This document shows, in pieces, positions 8,301 through 15,456 of a DNA stretch of 37,557 nt. Origin of the DNA: Nocardia wallacei (GTDB taxonomy: Bacteria > Actinomycetota > Actinomycetes > Mycobacteriales > Mycobacteriaceae). Every line of letters begins with the position of its first letter. Position 1 is the stretch's first letter. A program made the position numbers and the translations under genes. Location of the stretch: assembly GCF_029869545.1 (NCBI RefSeq), contig NZ_JARWQD010000272.1:1-37557 (forward strand), written 5' to 3'. The notes under the pieces are model-generated. The model was not told the origin of the DNA, made no database searches, and was given only the letters and a program-made list of their open reading frames with translations.

Positions 8301-9509
8301 GTCTTCAGCCTCACCTTGATGAGCCTGAGAACGGGCAGAACATATCGGGCGGAGGTGGGTCGCAGCACCGGACAGGACAGCACGATCATCACCGACAGCG
8401 ACCAGGGCCCGGTTGTCAATATATTCGCCGACCAGGGCCTGCTGCGTTTCTCTCCCGCCACGCCCGTCGACGCCGATCCGTTCACGGAGGAGCCCGCGGT
8501 AACGGCATGGTCGGGGAATGCGGAGACCGTCGCCACCTATACCCGCGACGCTGCCGCGGCCACCGGCAGGCTCGAGATCGACCAGGTGCGGCCGCGGCTG
8601 CGGCGTCTTGCCCAGACCTCTCCGGGTGGCCCGGCCGACGACATCGACCTCGGCGACAGACCGGTCATGGCATTCACTCCCGACGACCGCTATCTGGTCG
8701 CTGTCGGCAACCGGCCGCTCCTGGTGGTCTTCGACGCCCGGACCCTCGAGGTCGTCCACCGAATCCCGTTACCGGTCCCGGCGGAACTCGGCAACCCCGA
8801 GGGGTGGCAGGGCGATATCATCTTTGCCGGTCCGGACGAGGTCCTCGCGATGTACGGCGGCACACTCACCCGCTGGAGAATCGGCGACGCCCGGCCGTTG
8901 TCCGAACCGCTGCGACTCTGGCGCGACCGGGATGACCTCGTGCTGCTGAGCGCCGAGGGCGCCCTCGGGCGGCCCGCCGCCCCCGGCGAGATATTGGTCA
9001 CTTCCTCGGGATCGGCCGCCATATGGAATCTTTCGGACCGGCAGCGCGTCAGAACCTACGATTATCGGGATTCGTGGGAATACAAAGGAGCGTACTTCGA
9101 TCCGATCGACCCTGTCGTCTATGTGGCCACCGATTCCGTGCAGATCTGGAATCCGGCGACCGGCGAAGTCACCCAGCTGTCGCAGCCCATGCCCTCCCTG
9201 CCGTATATACACGGCACCACTCCTGGGGGTCTATGGGTGGCGACGGACGGGGCCGCTCCGAAAAATCTCGATCTGTGGGATCGAAATCGTGGTCGAATAG
9301 CCACGCTGCAGTTGCCGGGATATATCTACGATGTGGGCGTGGACAAAAACATGGTCCATATTCTCTACAGCGGCGGCGTCCTGCGCATGAATTTGGATCG
9401 AGAGAATATATTCGACCGACTGTGCGCAATCCACAACCGCGACTACACCGCCGCCGAACGCGCCCAGCTGCCGGTCGGCGCCGACGACACACCGCCGTGC
9501 CGGAAGTGA
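5331..9509 (+). CDS. Trypsin-like protease / nSTAND ATPase / WD40 fusion protein
   Basis: A 1392-residue multidomain protein. The ATG at 5331 was chosen for its GGAGGAG ribosome site; the frame is open further upstream. Domains in order are as follows. (1) A trypsin-like peptidase at ~17-205, with a probable catalytic triad His44 (TCAHVV), Asp94 (GGGDIAVLE) and Ser168 (GGFSGAAV). (2) An nSTAND-type NTPase from NPYRGLERF (~214), with Walker A GGSGTGKS (254-261) and Walker B LLVFSDQFED (329-338), running to ~600 through winged-helix-like sequence. (3) A membrane helix at ~641-661. (4) WD40-like blades from ~700 to the end (for example SVWDVRSRTG, SAAIWNLSDRQ). It has no signal peptide, so the protease and ATPase are probably cytoplasmic and the propeller outside or membrane-apposed. 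Family knowledge: nSTAND proteins with protease effectors and repeat sensors are predicted conflict or stress switches. The propeller half uses rare ATA codons unlike the N-terminal half. Confidence 0.88.
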   Translation: MRADVTDGGSAGFASPAVRVVTESGAVIGAGFVVGPRLIATCAHVVSEAAGSDAQETQPPSTAVWVDFPLLPGAVRVAARVRRWAPITADGGGDIAVLEIVDALPEPVVAPPFWRADEPWGREFRMLGFPAEFDTGVWVSGEFRAAQGVGWLQLQAATGGQPITGGFSGAAVWDAASGAVVGMAVAADRRRYTRTAFMIPIAEVLGIDPAMLPNPYRGLERFEESDAPLFHGRDADIERVLTALEQRSFVAVVGGSGTGKSSLVSAGVVPRVRARGMAVAAIRLTGLSVTSNSRVHDGDPVDLVMDVVWQTADRDRAAELVDRIPDEGLLVFSDQFEDLAATAPAQAQDLVHRLIELVAAARDSGKTLRVVMTLRWEAVGELVDTEIANLLDGATVALAAMEREQLRDVIRGPLAHAPGVGIDADLVERLVDDTVHQPGGLPLLESTLTELWEQRGSGRLTLADYQRSGGVAGAITRRADRALARFTEPEAAAARRLLTMIAVPIKTGTGFVRSAVALADHPDLHGPAGHLARERLVAVDRRSDGVVIVELAHQALIDNWPTLRGWLEYDRDFRSWQQEFDNRRLEWEAAQHDSGALLRGSALATAEEWSAARASDLSAAQHRFVQASRRVRRREVRRWRIVTAVTAVLALVAATTAVVAYRTGQERAEQLRLAAGINLAKESMRLADLQPLTALQFAQAAQRHAPGHPEVEDALLHQQASFGAIADFIPGELPTGRGRIAAAASADGDALAAVGTDGAVRVQIGLHDGNPALWRVPVDERVVAVAMSDDGGKIAVIERRGHVSVWDVRSRTGPVHVNASTARELTDFAIKARLSADGGVLVLSIDPERGPGKASAPDLIEVYDMSTPHPTRIAVLPPAADRRDQVPRYVGTGGTEVVFEETDGVEIFNVVRDLGGNIIRMLPDGFPVRGSIYSCLPPEPNRPRRNLAVYDVRTGVERFRFDVDRDFCTRAKLDSSEQYFIDADNHQHDAVFSLTLMSLRTGRTYRAEVGRSTGQDSTIITDSDQGPVVNIFADQGLLRFSPATPVDADPFTEEPAVTAWSGNAETVATYTRDAAAATGRLEIDQVRPRLRRLAQTSPGGPADDIDLGDRPVMAFTPDDRYLVAVGNRPLLVVFDARTLEVVHRIPLPVPAELGNPEGWQGDIIFAGPDEVLAMYGGTLTRWRIGDARPLSEPLRLWRDRDDLVLLSAEGALGRPAAPGEILVTSSGSAAIWNLSDRQRVRTYDYRDSWEYKGAYFDPIDPVVYVATDSVQIWNPATGEVTQLSQPMPSLPYIHGTTPGGLWVATDGAAPKNLDLWDRNRGRIATLQLPGYIYDVGVDKNMVHILYSGGVLRMNLDRENIFDRLCAIHNRDYTAAERAQLPVGADDTPPCRK

Positions 9510-9590
9510 GTTCGCCGCCCGACCCAACCTTCCGGCCACCCGGCGGGTCTACACCGACATGGATCGGTTCGGATCCCCCGGGAGGAACAG

Positions 9591-10733
9591 ATGACAGCCA
9601 GTCGGACAGGCGACACCGCCGAGATGACGGCCATGGCGCAACTCGATGGTCAGGGCAGCGGCGCCGAGCACCGGTATCGCGAAGCCGCCACGGGCGGCGA
9701 CGTCGCCGCCATGGCGAGTCTGGGGCGACTGCTCGTCGAACGCGACGAGTTCGTCGAAGCCGAACGCTGGCTTCGCCGGGCCATCGATGCCGACAACCTC
9801 GACGCCACAGTCGCGTTGGGGCTGCTGTGGGAGAAGCGCGGCGAGCCGACGCAGGCCGAATACTGGTATCGCAAGACCGCCGACACCGGAAATGCCGCGA
9901 CGCAGAACAAGATGGGTGTGCTGGCCCAGGACCGCGGCGATCTCATCGAGGCCGAGCACTGGTATCGCAAGGCGGCCGCCGACAACGCTTATGCCGCATA
10001 CAATCTGGCATCGCTGCTGCAGGATTACGGCAACCTGCCCGAGGCGGGACGGTGGTACCGCTCGGCCGCCGACGGCGGCAACCCTCGCGCGATGAACCAG
10101 CTGGGATCGCTGCTGGAGCAGTCCGAGGATCTCACCCAGGCCGAATACTGGTACGGCAAGGCCGCTTTCCGCGGCCACGCGGACGCGGCGTTCAACCTGG
10201 GCCGGTTGCTGCACGGCCGGGCGGCCGGATCGGGCGCACGCGCACGATTGCGGCGGTTGTTCCTCCCGCGACAGCACCGTCACGACAGCCTGGAAGCCGA
10301 ACAGTGGTACAGGCAGGCGGTAGCGGCGGGAAATGTCGTCGCGGTACACAACCTCGGGTGGCTGCTGTACCAGCGCGGTGAGCTCGTCGAGGCGGAGCGC
10401 TGGCTGCGCCGCGCGGTCGACGGCGGCGCCCCCGGCGCGACGAGGAGCCTGGGGCTACTCCTGCGGAAAATGGGCCGTGGCACCGAGGCCCGCCATTGGC
10501 TGGGCCGGGTGGCCGTTGCCGAAAACACCCGGCCGACACCGCGATTCCGGGAACGCCCCGAATCCGCTCAGCCGGACTCCTACCGCCTGCTGCGCACCAT
10601 GGTGATGGGCAGTCACGCCACGGCAGAACGGCTGATCGCATACGAGGGCAAGAAGATGCCGAACGCCGACCGGGCAACATTGATCCTGCGCGCCGTCGAT
10701 CGGCTGCGCGAAGACCGGAAACGGCAGGGCTGA
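9591..10733 (+). CDS. Sel1-repeat (TPR-like) protein
   Basis: A 380-residue protein built from about eight to nine Sel1-type helical repeats, each ~35 residues and of the form A-x-x-x-L-G-x-L-L-x-x-x-G-x-x-x-x-A-E-x-W-Y-R-x-A-A. Clear copies are AEHWYRKAAADNAYAAYNLA, AEYWYGKAAFRGHADAAFNL and AEQWYRQAVAAGNVVAVHNL. A basic insertion (about residues 209-231, rich in Arg and His) interrupts the solenoid. The C-terminal ~60 residues leave the repeat pattern (YRLLRTMVMGSHATAERLIA). There is no signal peptide or membrane helix. Sel1 solenoids are protein-protein scaffolds. It starts 81 bases after the protease-STAND gene on the same strand with a clear GGAGGAA ribosome site, so it may be a partner or adaptor. 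Another possibility is a stand-alone signalling scaffold. Confidence 0.85.
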   Translation: MTASRTGDTAEMTAMAQLDGQGSGAEHRYREAATGGDVAAMASLGRLLVERDEFVEAERWLRRAIDADNLDATVALGLLWEKRGEPTQAEYWYRKTADTGNAATQNKMGVLAQDRGDLIEAEHWYRKAAADNAYAAYNLASLLQDYGNLPEAGRWYRSAADGGNPRAMNQLGSLLEQSEDLTQAEYWYGKAAFRGHADAAFNLGRLLHGRAAGSGARARLRRLFLPRQHRHDSLEAEQWYRQAVAAGNVVAVHNLGWLLYQRGELVEAERWLRRAVDGGAPGATRSLGLLLRKMGRGTEARHWLGRVAVAENTRPTPRFRERPESAQPDSYRLLRTMVMGSHATAERLIAYEGKKMPNADRATLILRAVDRLREDRKRQG

Positions 10734-10766
10734 GGTGCTTCGACCACGGGCGAAGGCGAGCATTAA

Positions 10767-10785
10767 TTAGGCTAGCCTAACCAAA
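10767..10785. promoter_or_regulatory. IdeR/DtxR-type iron box
   Basis: The 19-mer TTAGGCTAGCCTAACCAAA matches the actinobacterial iron-box consensus TTAGGTTAGSCTAACCTAA at 17 of 19 positions. It contains the perfect palindrome TTAGGCTAGCCTAA (10767-10780). It ends 23 bases before the ATG of the NmrA-like gene, where a bound Fe(II)-repressor would cover the promoter. This suggests the downstream gene is repressed when iron is sufficient. The preceding gene ends at 10733 and is not a target. Confidence 0.72.
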
Positions 10786-10808
10786 GTAATTGCCGTAGAT
10801 TGCTGGCC

Positions 10809-11663
10809 ATGAACAACATCCTGGTGATGGGCGCGACCGGTAAGGTCGGCCGCCATATCGTTGCTCAGCTGCGGGAAATGGGACGTCCCATGCGCGCCGT
10901 CTCCCGGTCCAGCCCCGATCGCTTCGACTGGGCGGACCGGTCCACCTGGCAGCCCGCGCTGGCCGATGTGGACACGGTGTACCTGAATGTCTGGGGCGTG
11001 GTGGGGGTGGTGGATCCCGCGGAGTTCACCGCGCTGGCGGTGCGATCGGGCGTCCGGCGCATCGTGGCATTGTCCGGGCGGGGCGACGGCGGCGACGACT
11101 ACCTCCTGAGAACCCCGTACGGGCCGTGGGCGCAGGCCGTGGCGGACGGTGAGCGCGCCGCCCGCGAAAGCGGTGCGGAGTGGACGATCGTGCGGCCGTG
11201 CTGGTTCGCGCAGACCTTCGAGGAGGACCCGAAGCTGTCCGACGTGCGCGACGGTGAGGTGGTGATACCCGCCGGCGACGGCACGGTGCCCTTCGTCGAC
11301 GCCGCCGACATCGCCGCGGTGACGGTGGCCGCACTGACCGGGGACGGCCATCGGGAACAGATCTACGAGCTGTCCGGACCGCGACCGATGACCTTCGCCG
11401 ATGCGGTGGCCGAGATCGCCGCGGCGACCGGTCGGCCGATCCGCTACATACCGGTCGAGCTGCCCGAGTACGTGCGGCACCTCATGGACCGGGGTTACGA
11501 CCGTGCCGCGGCGGAAATGCAGGCGGGTCCATTCCAGTGGCTGCACCGCGGAAACACCGGATTCCTCAGTGACGGGGTACTGCGCGCCACCGGCCGGGAG
11601 CCGCGCGGTTTCGCCGAGTACGCCCGCCGGGCGGCGGCGACCGGCGTGTGGTCGGCCGCGTAA
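10809..11663 (+). CDS. NmrA-like NAD(P)-binding protein (atypical SDR)
   Basis: A 284-residue protein with an N-terminal Rossmann fold: MNNILVMGATGKVGRHIV, with GxxGxxG at residues 8-14. The ATG at 10809 begins directly before this strand; an in-frame TTG nine bases earlier is less likely. There is no YxxxK catalytic pair of classical SDRs. The pattern (RIVALSGRG, then EWTIVRPCWFAQTF, then FVDAADIAAVTVAAL) is that of NmrA/TMR-like NAD(P)H-binding proteins, which include redox sensors and quinone or triphenylmethane reductases. The substrate cannot be predicted. No clear Shine-Dalgarno is present. An iron box immediately upstream suggests induction under iron limitation. It converges on the lipase gene with a 21-base gap. 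Confidence 0.85.
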   Translation: MNNILVMGATGKVGRHIVAQLREMGRPMRAVSRSSPDRFDWADRSTWQPALADVDTVYLNVWGVVGVVDPAEFTALAVRSGVRRIVALSGRGDGGDDYLLRTPYGPWAQAVADGERAARESGAEWTIVRPCWFAQTFEEDPKLSDVRDGEVVIPAGDGTVPFVDAADIAAVTVAALTGDGHREQIYELSGPRPMTFADAVAEIAAATGRPIRYIPVELPEYVRHLMDRGYDRAAAEMQAGPFQWLHRGNTGFLSDGVLRATGREPRGFAEYARRAAATGVWSAA

Positions 11664-11684
11664 TCGACTGTCCTGCTGGGGATC

Positions 11685-13133
11685 TCAGGCGGCCAGGGTC
11701 GGCGCGGGGCGCAGGACGGGTTCGGAACGCTGGCGCAGCGGGCGGCCGAGCACGACTCGTGTTGCGGTGCCTGCCATTTCGAGCAGGCCCCGCCAGCGGG
11801 CCGGAGAGGCCGCCACCGACCGCACATCCCGCGTTGTGGTGTCCCGCATGCGCGCGGTCTCCGATGGTTCGCTGAACTCGCGCACCGCGCGCCCGGCGAT
11901 CCGGTCGGCGAGCCAGTCCAGGCTCAGCGGTGTGGACAGCGGCAGGAGCGAGAAGTGTTCACTCCAGCGGTCGCGGATATAGAGGACGTCGGCTCCCGCG
12001 CGGCGGTAGCGCTCGACCTGTGCGTCGACGTGCTCGGTGTGGATGATCCGATCGTGCAGCGGCTGCACCACCAGCACCGGGCACTCCGGTGCGGCGGTTC
12101 CCAGGCGCAGATCGTCGAACATGGCGCGCATGCCCGGATCGTCCAGGATCTCCTCGAGCGGCCGGGTCAGGTAGTCGGAGACATTGCGGCGCGCCAGCAC
12201 CGGCAGCGCCAGGATCGGCGCCATCGTCGCGGCCCGCTCCATCAGGCGCAGGCCCTCGGGCGTGAGGTGCTCGTCGAGGACTCGGCGCAGTGCCGGATAG
12301 AGCGGGCGCAGCGCGGCGATGACGATGGCCGGGAATCCGGCGTAGCGGCCGCCGTTGAGCCGCGCGAAGACCTCACCGGGATCGCCGACCGGTGCCCCCA
12401 GCGCGGCCCCGACGATCTCGAGTTCCGGGGCGTAGGTCGGGGCCATCTCCACCAGCCACGAACCGGCCATGCCGCCACCCGAATAGCCCCACACCGCGAC
12501 CGGGGTGCGGGCGTGCAGGCCCAGCGGCGCGAAACGCAGTGCGGCCCGGATGCCGTCGAGGGCCCGGTATCCGGGTTCGCGCGGGGCTCCGAAGTGGCCG
12601 TGCGGCCCCTCGTGGTCGGCGATGCTCACCGCCCAGCCGCGCCGCAGGGCGTTGGCGACCAGGAGGTATTCCAGCTGGGTGATCGAACCCGGCACGAAGG
12701 CGCCGCGGCGCAGGGCGTAGGACGGCGCGCACCGCTCGGAGACCGCGTCGATCGCCGACTGGAAGGCCAGCAGCGGGCGCTCGGTGGCGGGATCGGCACC
12801 GGCAGGGAGCAGCACCGTCGTGACCGCGACCTCCGGCTGTCCGTGCAGATCGTTGCTGCGATACAGCAACTGCCACGCGGTGACATCCTGCGGAACGATC
12901 CCGAACAGGGCCAGTTGTACCGGGCGGCTGCGCAATACGGTGCCGGGAGCGTGCGCGGCGAACCCGGCCGGAGCGCGCAGGAACGGGTCCTGCGACGGCA
13001 GCAGCGGCCTGGTGCCGCCGCGGGTGTCCACCAGGCCGAGCGCCGCGGTGGTCCGGCCGATGACACCGGCCGCCCCGGTGATGCCGAATCTCCCGGCGGC
13101 GCCGACTTTCCCGATGACGTCGGTGACGGTCAT
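11685..13133 (-). CDS. LIP-family (secretory lipase type) alpha/beta hydrolase
   Basis: A 482-residue protein of the fungal/actinobacterial LIP lipase family. The nucleophile elbow is VWGYSGGG with Ser218 (GxSxG). The probable acid and base are Asp361 (VQPLHDRIIH) and His393 (WSEHFSLL). Other family hallmarks are LYRSNDLHGQP near residue 90 and the ADHEGPHG motif at ~172-179. The start at 13133 is supported by a GAGGAGGG ribosome site; the open frame upstream to 13307 runs through the promoter. The N-terminus lacks a clear signal peptide, although the family is often secreted. It probably hydrolyses acylglycerols or other hydrophobic esters. A possible promoter is TAGTCT on the minus strand at 13217-13222. 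Confidence 0.87.
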   Translation of the reverse strand: MTVTDVIGKVGAAGRFGITGAAGVIGRTTAALGLVDTRGGTRPLLPSQDPFLRAPAGFAAHAPGTVLRSRPVQLALFGIVPQDVTAWQLLYRSNDLHGQPEVAVTTVLLPAGADPATERPLLAFQSAIDAVSERCAPSYALRRGAFVPGSITQLEYLLVANALRRGWAVSIADHEGPHGHFGAPREPGYRALDGIRAALRFAPLGLHARTPVAVWGYSGGGMAGSWLVEMAPTYAPELEIVGAALGAPVGDPGEVFARLNGGRYAGFPAIVIAALRPLYPALRRVLDEHLTPEGLRLMERAATMAPILALPVLARRNVSDYLTRPLEEILDDPGMRAMFDDLRLGTAAPECPVLVVQPLHDRIIHTEHVDAQVERYRRAGADVLYIRDRWSEHFSLLPLSTPLSLDWLADRIAGRAVREFSEPSETARMRDTTTRDVRSVAASPARWRGLLEMAGTATRVVLGRPLRQRSEPVLRPAPTLAA

Positions 13134-13302
13134 CCTGCCCTCCTCACAGATTCGCGCGGCCACCTCCCCCCGACCAGCCCCACCCCGGCCGCGTATCGGC
13201 GTCGGCCGATCGTCCCAGACTAGGCTACCCGCCCCGCCCCGACACCGACTCCACCATGAATTGTGCTGTGCCACAGTAGAAACCCTCACGTCCTGCCCTT
13301 CT

Positions 13303-13372
13303 CGCACCCCCTGTTCGTCCCCGCACCCCCTACAAGCCCCGGCAGGGGGTGCGGGGACAGGTAGGGGGTGCG
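13303..13372. repeat. Family A palindromic repeat, intergenic copy
   Basis: A 70-bp nested palindrome with symmetric layout 10-6-13-12-13-6-10. The outer arms are CGCACCCCCT (13303-13312) and AGGGGGTGCG (13363-13372). The inner arms are CCCCGCACCCCCT (13319-13331) and AGGGGGTGCGGGG (13344-13356), around a 12-base loop. Both arm pairs are perfectly complementary; the 6-base spacers are not. It lies in the divergent space between the lipase and SDR genes. A second element of identical length and layout occurs at 26009-26078 (about 54 of 70 positions identical), so this is a dispersed repeat and not a local terminator. Confidence 0.85.
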
Positions 13373-13410
13373 GCGGTTCCGAGGTGGGGGCCAGTCGGTG
13401 CGGGGTCGCT

Positions 13411-13422
13411 TATGCTGCGCGC
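13411..13422 (+). promoter_or_regulatory. Candidate -10 box for a leaderless SDR transcript
   Basis: TATGCT at 13411-13416 ends six bases before the ATG at 13423, the spacing expected if transcription starts at the initiation codon itself. No ribosome site precedes the ATG, and no good -35 is visible. Leaderless mRNAs are common in mycolic-acid actinomycetes. Confidence 0.45.
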
Positions 13423-14211
13423 ATGGGTGAACCGGCGATTTTCGTGACCGGGGCGGCCGCCGGGATCGGGCGGGCGGTCGCGCTGCTGTTCGCCGCCCGG
13501 GGATACCGGGTGGGCGCCTTCGATGTCGACGAGCCGGGCCTGGAAAGGCTTGCCGCCGAGATCAATGCCGCCGGGGGCACGGTGCACACCGGCGTGCTGG
13601 ATGTCCGGCAGCTCGATCAGTGGCGGGCGCGGCTGGCCGAATTCCATTCCGCCGCCGGAAGACTCGACATTCTGGTCAACAACGCCGGGATCCTGCGCGC
13701 GGGCCCGTTCGAGGAGATCGATCCGGCCGAGCACCACCGCATCGTCGAGGTGAACCTCGGCGGGGTTCTCGCGGGCACGCACGCGGCCTTCGAGTATCTC
13801 CGCGACACCCCCGGTGCCCAGGTGGTGAACCTGTGCTCGGCCTCGGCGATCTACGGCCAGGCCGAGCTGGCGTCCTACGGTGCCACCAAGGCGGCGGTCC
13901 GCAACCTCACCGAGGCGCTGGACCTGGAATGGCGGCGCCACGGCATCCGGGTGCTGGCGGTCTGGCCGCTGTTCGTCGCGACGGGGATGCTGACGGGAGT
14001 GGAGACGGGGTCGACCCGGTCGCTGGGCGTGCGGCTCACCGTCGACGACGTCGCCGCGGGCATCTGGGACGCGACCAGGCCGCGGCGCGGACCGCTGCGG
14101 CGGGTCCACTACTCGATCGGCACCCAGGCCAAACTGCTGGCCACCGCGGGGAAGTACGCGCCCAACTGGGCCGTGCGCCTGGCCAATCGGTTCATTACCC
14201 GGAGCGGGTGA
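13423..14211 (+). CDS. Classical short-chain dehydrogenase/reductase
   Basis: A 262-residue SDR with all hallmarks: cofactor motif TGAAAGIG (residues 9-16), NNAG (86-89), active-site Asn111, Ser139/Ser141 region (LCSASAIYG) and YxxxK (Tyr152, Lys156). An Asp after the second strand (FDVDEPG, Asp34/36) suggests NAD(H) preference; this is inference. The substrate is unknown; relatives act on alcohols, ketones and fatty-acid-like compounds. The start was placed at 13423 because the Rossmann strand begins there; the much longer open frame upstream crosses the repeat and the lipase promoter and is not coding. It is followed after 105 bases by the GTPase-like pair. Confidence 0.9.
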   Translation: MGEPAIFVTGAAAGIGRAVALLFAARGYRVGAFDVDEPGLERLAAEINAAGGTVHTGVLDVRQLDQWRARLAEFHSAAGRLDILVNNAGILRAGPFEEIDPAEHHRIVEVNLGGVLAGTHAAFEYLRDTPGAQVVNLCSASAIYGQAELASYGATKAAVRNLTEALDLEWRRHGIRVLAVWPLFVATGMLTGVETGSTRSLGVRLTVDDVAAGIWDATRPRRGPLRRVHYSIGTQAKLLATAGKYAPNWAVRLANRFITRSG

Positions 14212-14316
14212 GCGGGCCGTGGCCGGGCCCAGCGCCCACCTCCGGAAAACCTGGCGGTCGGTGCCGACAACGGGCCGTGCTTCTGACAGAATTGCGCGGC
14301 GGAAGGGGGTATACCC

Positions 14317-15456
14317 GTGTCGACAGTCACCGCGTCCGGGCTCATGAACGACCATGGCGGTCCCGCACCCGAACTCGATCAGCTCATCGCCACCCTGCGC
14401 GTCGGCGCGGGCAACGATCCGCGCATCGCCGACCAGCTCGTGACCGCGGCGGGGGTGTGGCGGCGGCCGCTGCGCATCCAGGTCGCGGGCCGCTCGGGCG
14501 CCGGTAAGTCCACCCTGCTGCAGGCGCTGGCGCTGATGTCCGCGGTGGAGACCGAGCCGGTGGACCAGCCCGGCCGCCCGGACCCCGTACTCGACGGCGA
14601 CCTGGTGGTCTATGTCGTACCGGCATCGCTGCAGGCCGCCGATCGCCGCATCCTGGCCGACCTGCCGCGGGACCGGACGGTGGTGGTGCTCAACAAGGCC
14701 GACGCGATCGGTTCCCGATGGGGCGACGCCGTCGCCGCCGCGGAGCAGGTCGCCCACGGCCTGGGCGTTCCGGTGCTGCCGCTGGTCTCCGCGCTGGCCG
14801 TGCGCACCCGCGCCGGCACCCCGAGCGACGACGACCTGCGCACGCTGCGCCGCCACGCCACCAACGCCGATCCGACCTTCACCCTGTCGCCGGAGCTGTT
14901 CACCGCCCCGGCCGCCGGACCCGACGTCGCGGAGCGGCAGGCGGTGCTGGAGCGCTGGGGCCTGTACGGGGTGTCGTGCGCGCTGACCGCCCTGCGCCAC
15001 GAGCCGAATCTGGGCCCGCGCGAACTACTTCAGCTGCTGCACGCGGTCAGCGGCATCGACCCCGTGCACGCCCTGCTGCATCGGCGCTACGAGCAGATCG
15101 GCGCCCAGCGCGGCGGCCACTTCCTCGACGAACTCGACCGGCTGGCCGCGCGCTCGGTGCCGGGAGCGACGCCGGGCGGCGGCGGCCGCGCCCGCGACCT
15201 GATCGAGGACTATCTCGCCGGTGACGAGGCGCTGTGGCTGGGCCTGCAGGCCGGGCTGGCCTGCCCCGACGTCATGCACCTCGCGGCCGGATATCCGGCC
15301 CCGCAGCCGTCGGACGCCGACGACGCCCTCACCCGCGCACAGCGCTGGCGCGCCGTGGTGTCCAGCGATATGTCCGCCGCGGCCCGCCGCGCCGCCGTCC
15401 GCGTACACAACGGCTACGTCCGGATCTGGGAGCGGATGAGCAGTGCCGGACTCTGA
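14317..15456 (+). CDS. P-loop GTPase-like protein (Rv0209-like)
   Basis: A 379-residue protein with an intact P-loop, GRSGAGKST (residues 58-66), and a G4-type motif NKAD (126-129) after TVVVL. This fits a dynamin/TRAFAC-like GTPase, followed by a helical C-terminal half. The start is GTG at 14317 with a GGAAGGGGG ribosome site; an ATG nine codons later lacks one. The gene overlaps the next by 14 bases and both precede pckG. M. tuberculosis has the same order (Rv0209, Rv0210, then the PEPCK gene Rv0211), so these are probably the counterparts; that is from memory of gene order and not an alignment. The role is unknown; membrane remodelling with its partner is a reasonable inference. Confidence 0.75.
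   Translation: MSTVTASGLMNDHGGPAPELDQLIATLRVGAGNDPRIADQLVTAAGVWRRPLRIQVAGRSGAGKSTLLQALALMSAVETEPVDQPGRPDPVLDGDLVVYVVPASLQAADRRILADLPRDRTVVVLNKADAIGSRWGDAVAAAEQVAHGLGVPVLPLVSALAVRTRAGTPSDDDLRTLRRHATNADPTFTLSPELFTAPAAGPDVAERQAVLERWGLYGVSCALTALRHEPNLGPRELLQLLHAVSGIDPVHALLHRRYEQIGAQRGGHFLDELDRLAARSVPGATPGGGGRARDLIEDYLAGDEALWLGLQAGLACPDVMHLAAGYPAPQPSDADDALTRAQRWRAVVSSDMSAAARRAAVRVHNGYVRIWERMSSAGL

Noticed and set aside
13303..13372. Interpretation as a bidirectional terminator
   Set aside because: It lies upstream of both flanking genes, which diverge, has no U-tract, and recurs inside a coding sequence.
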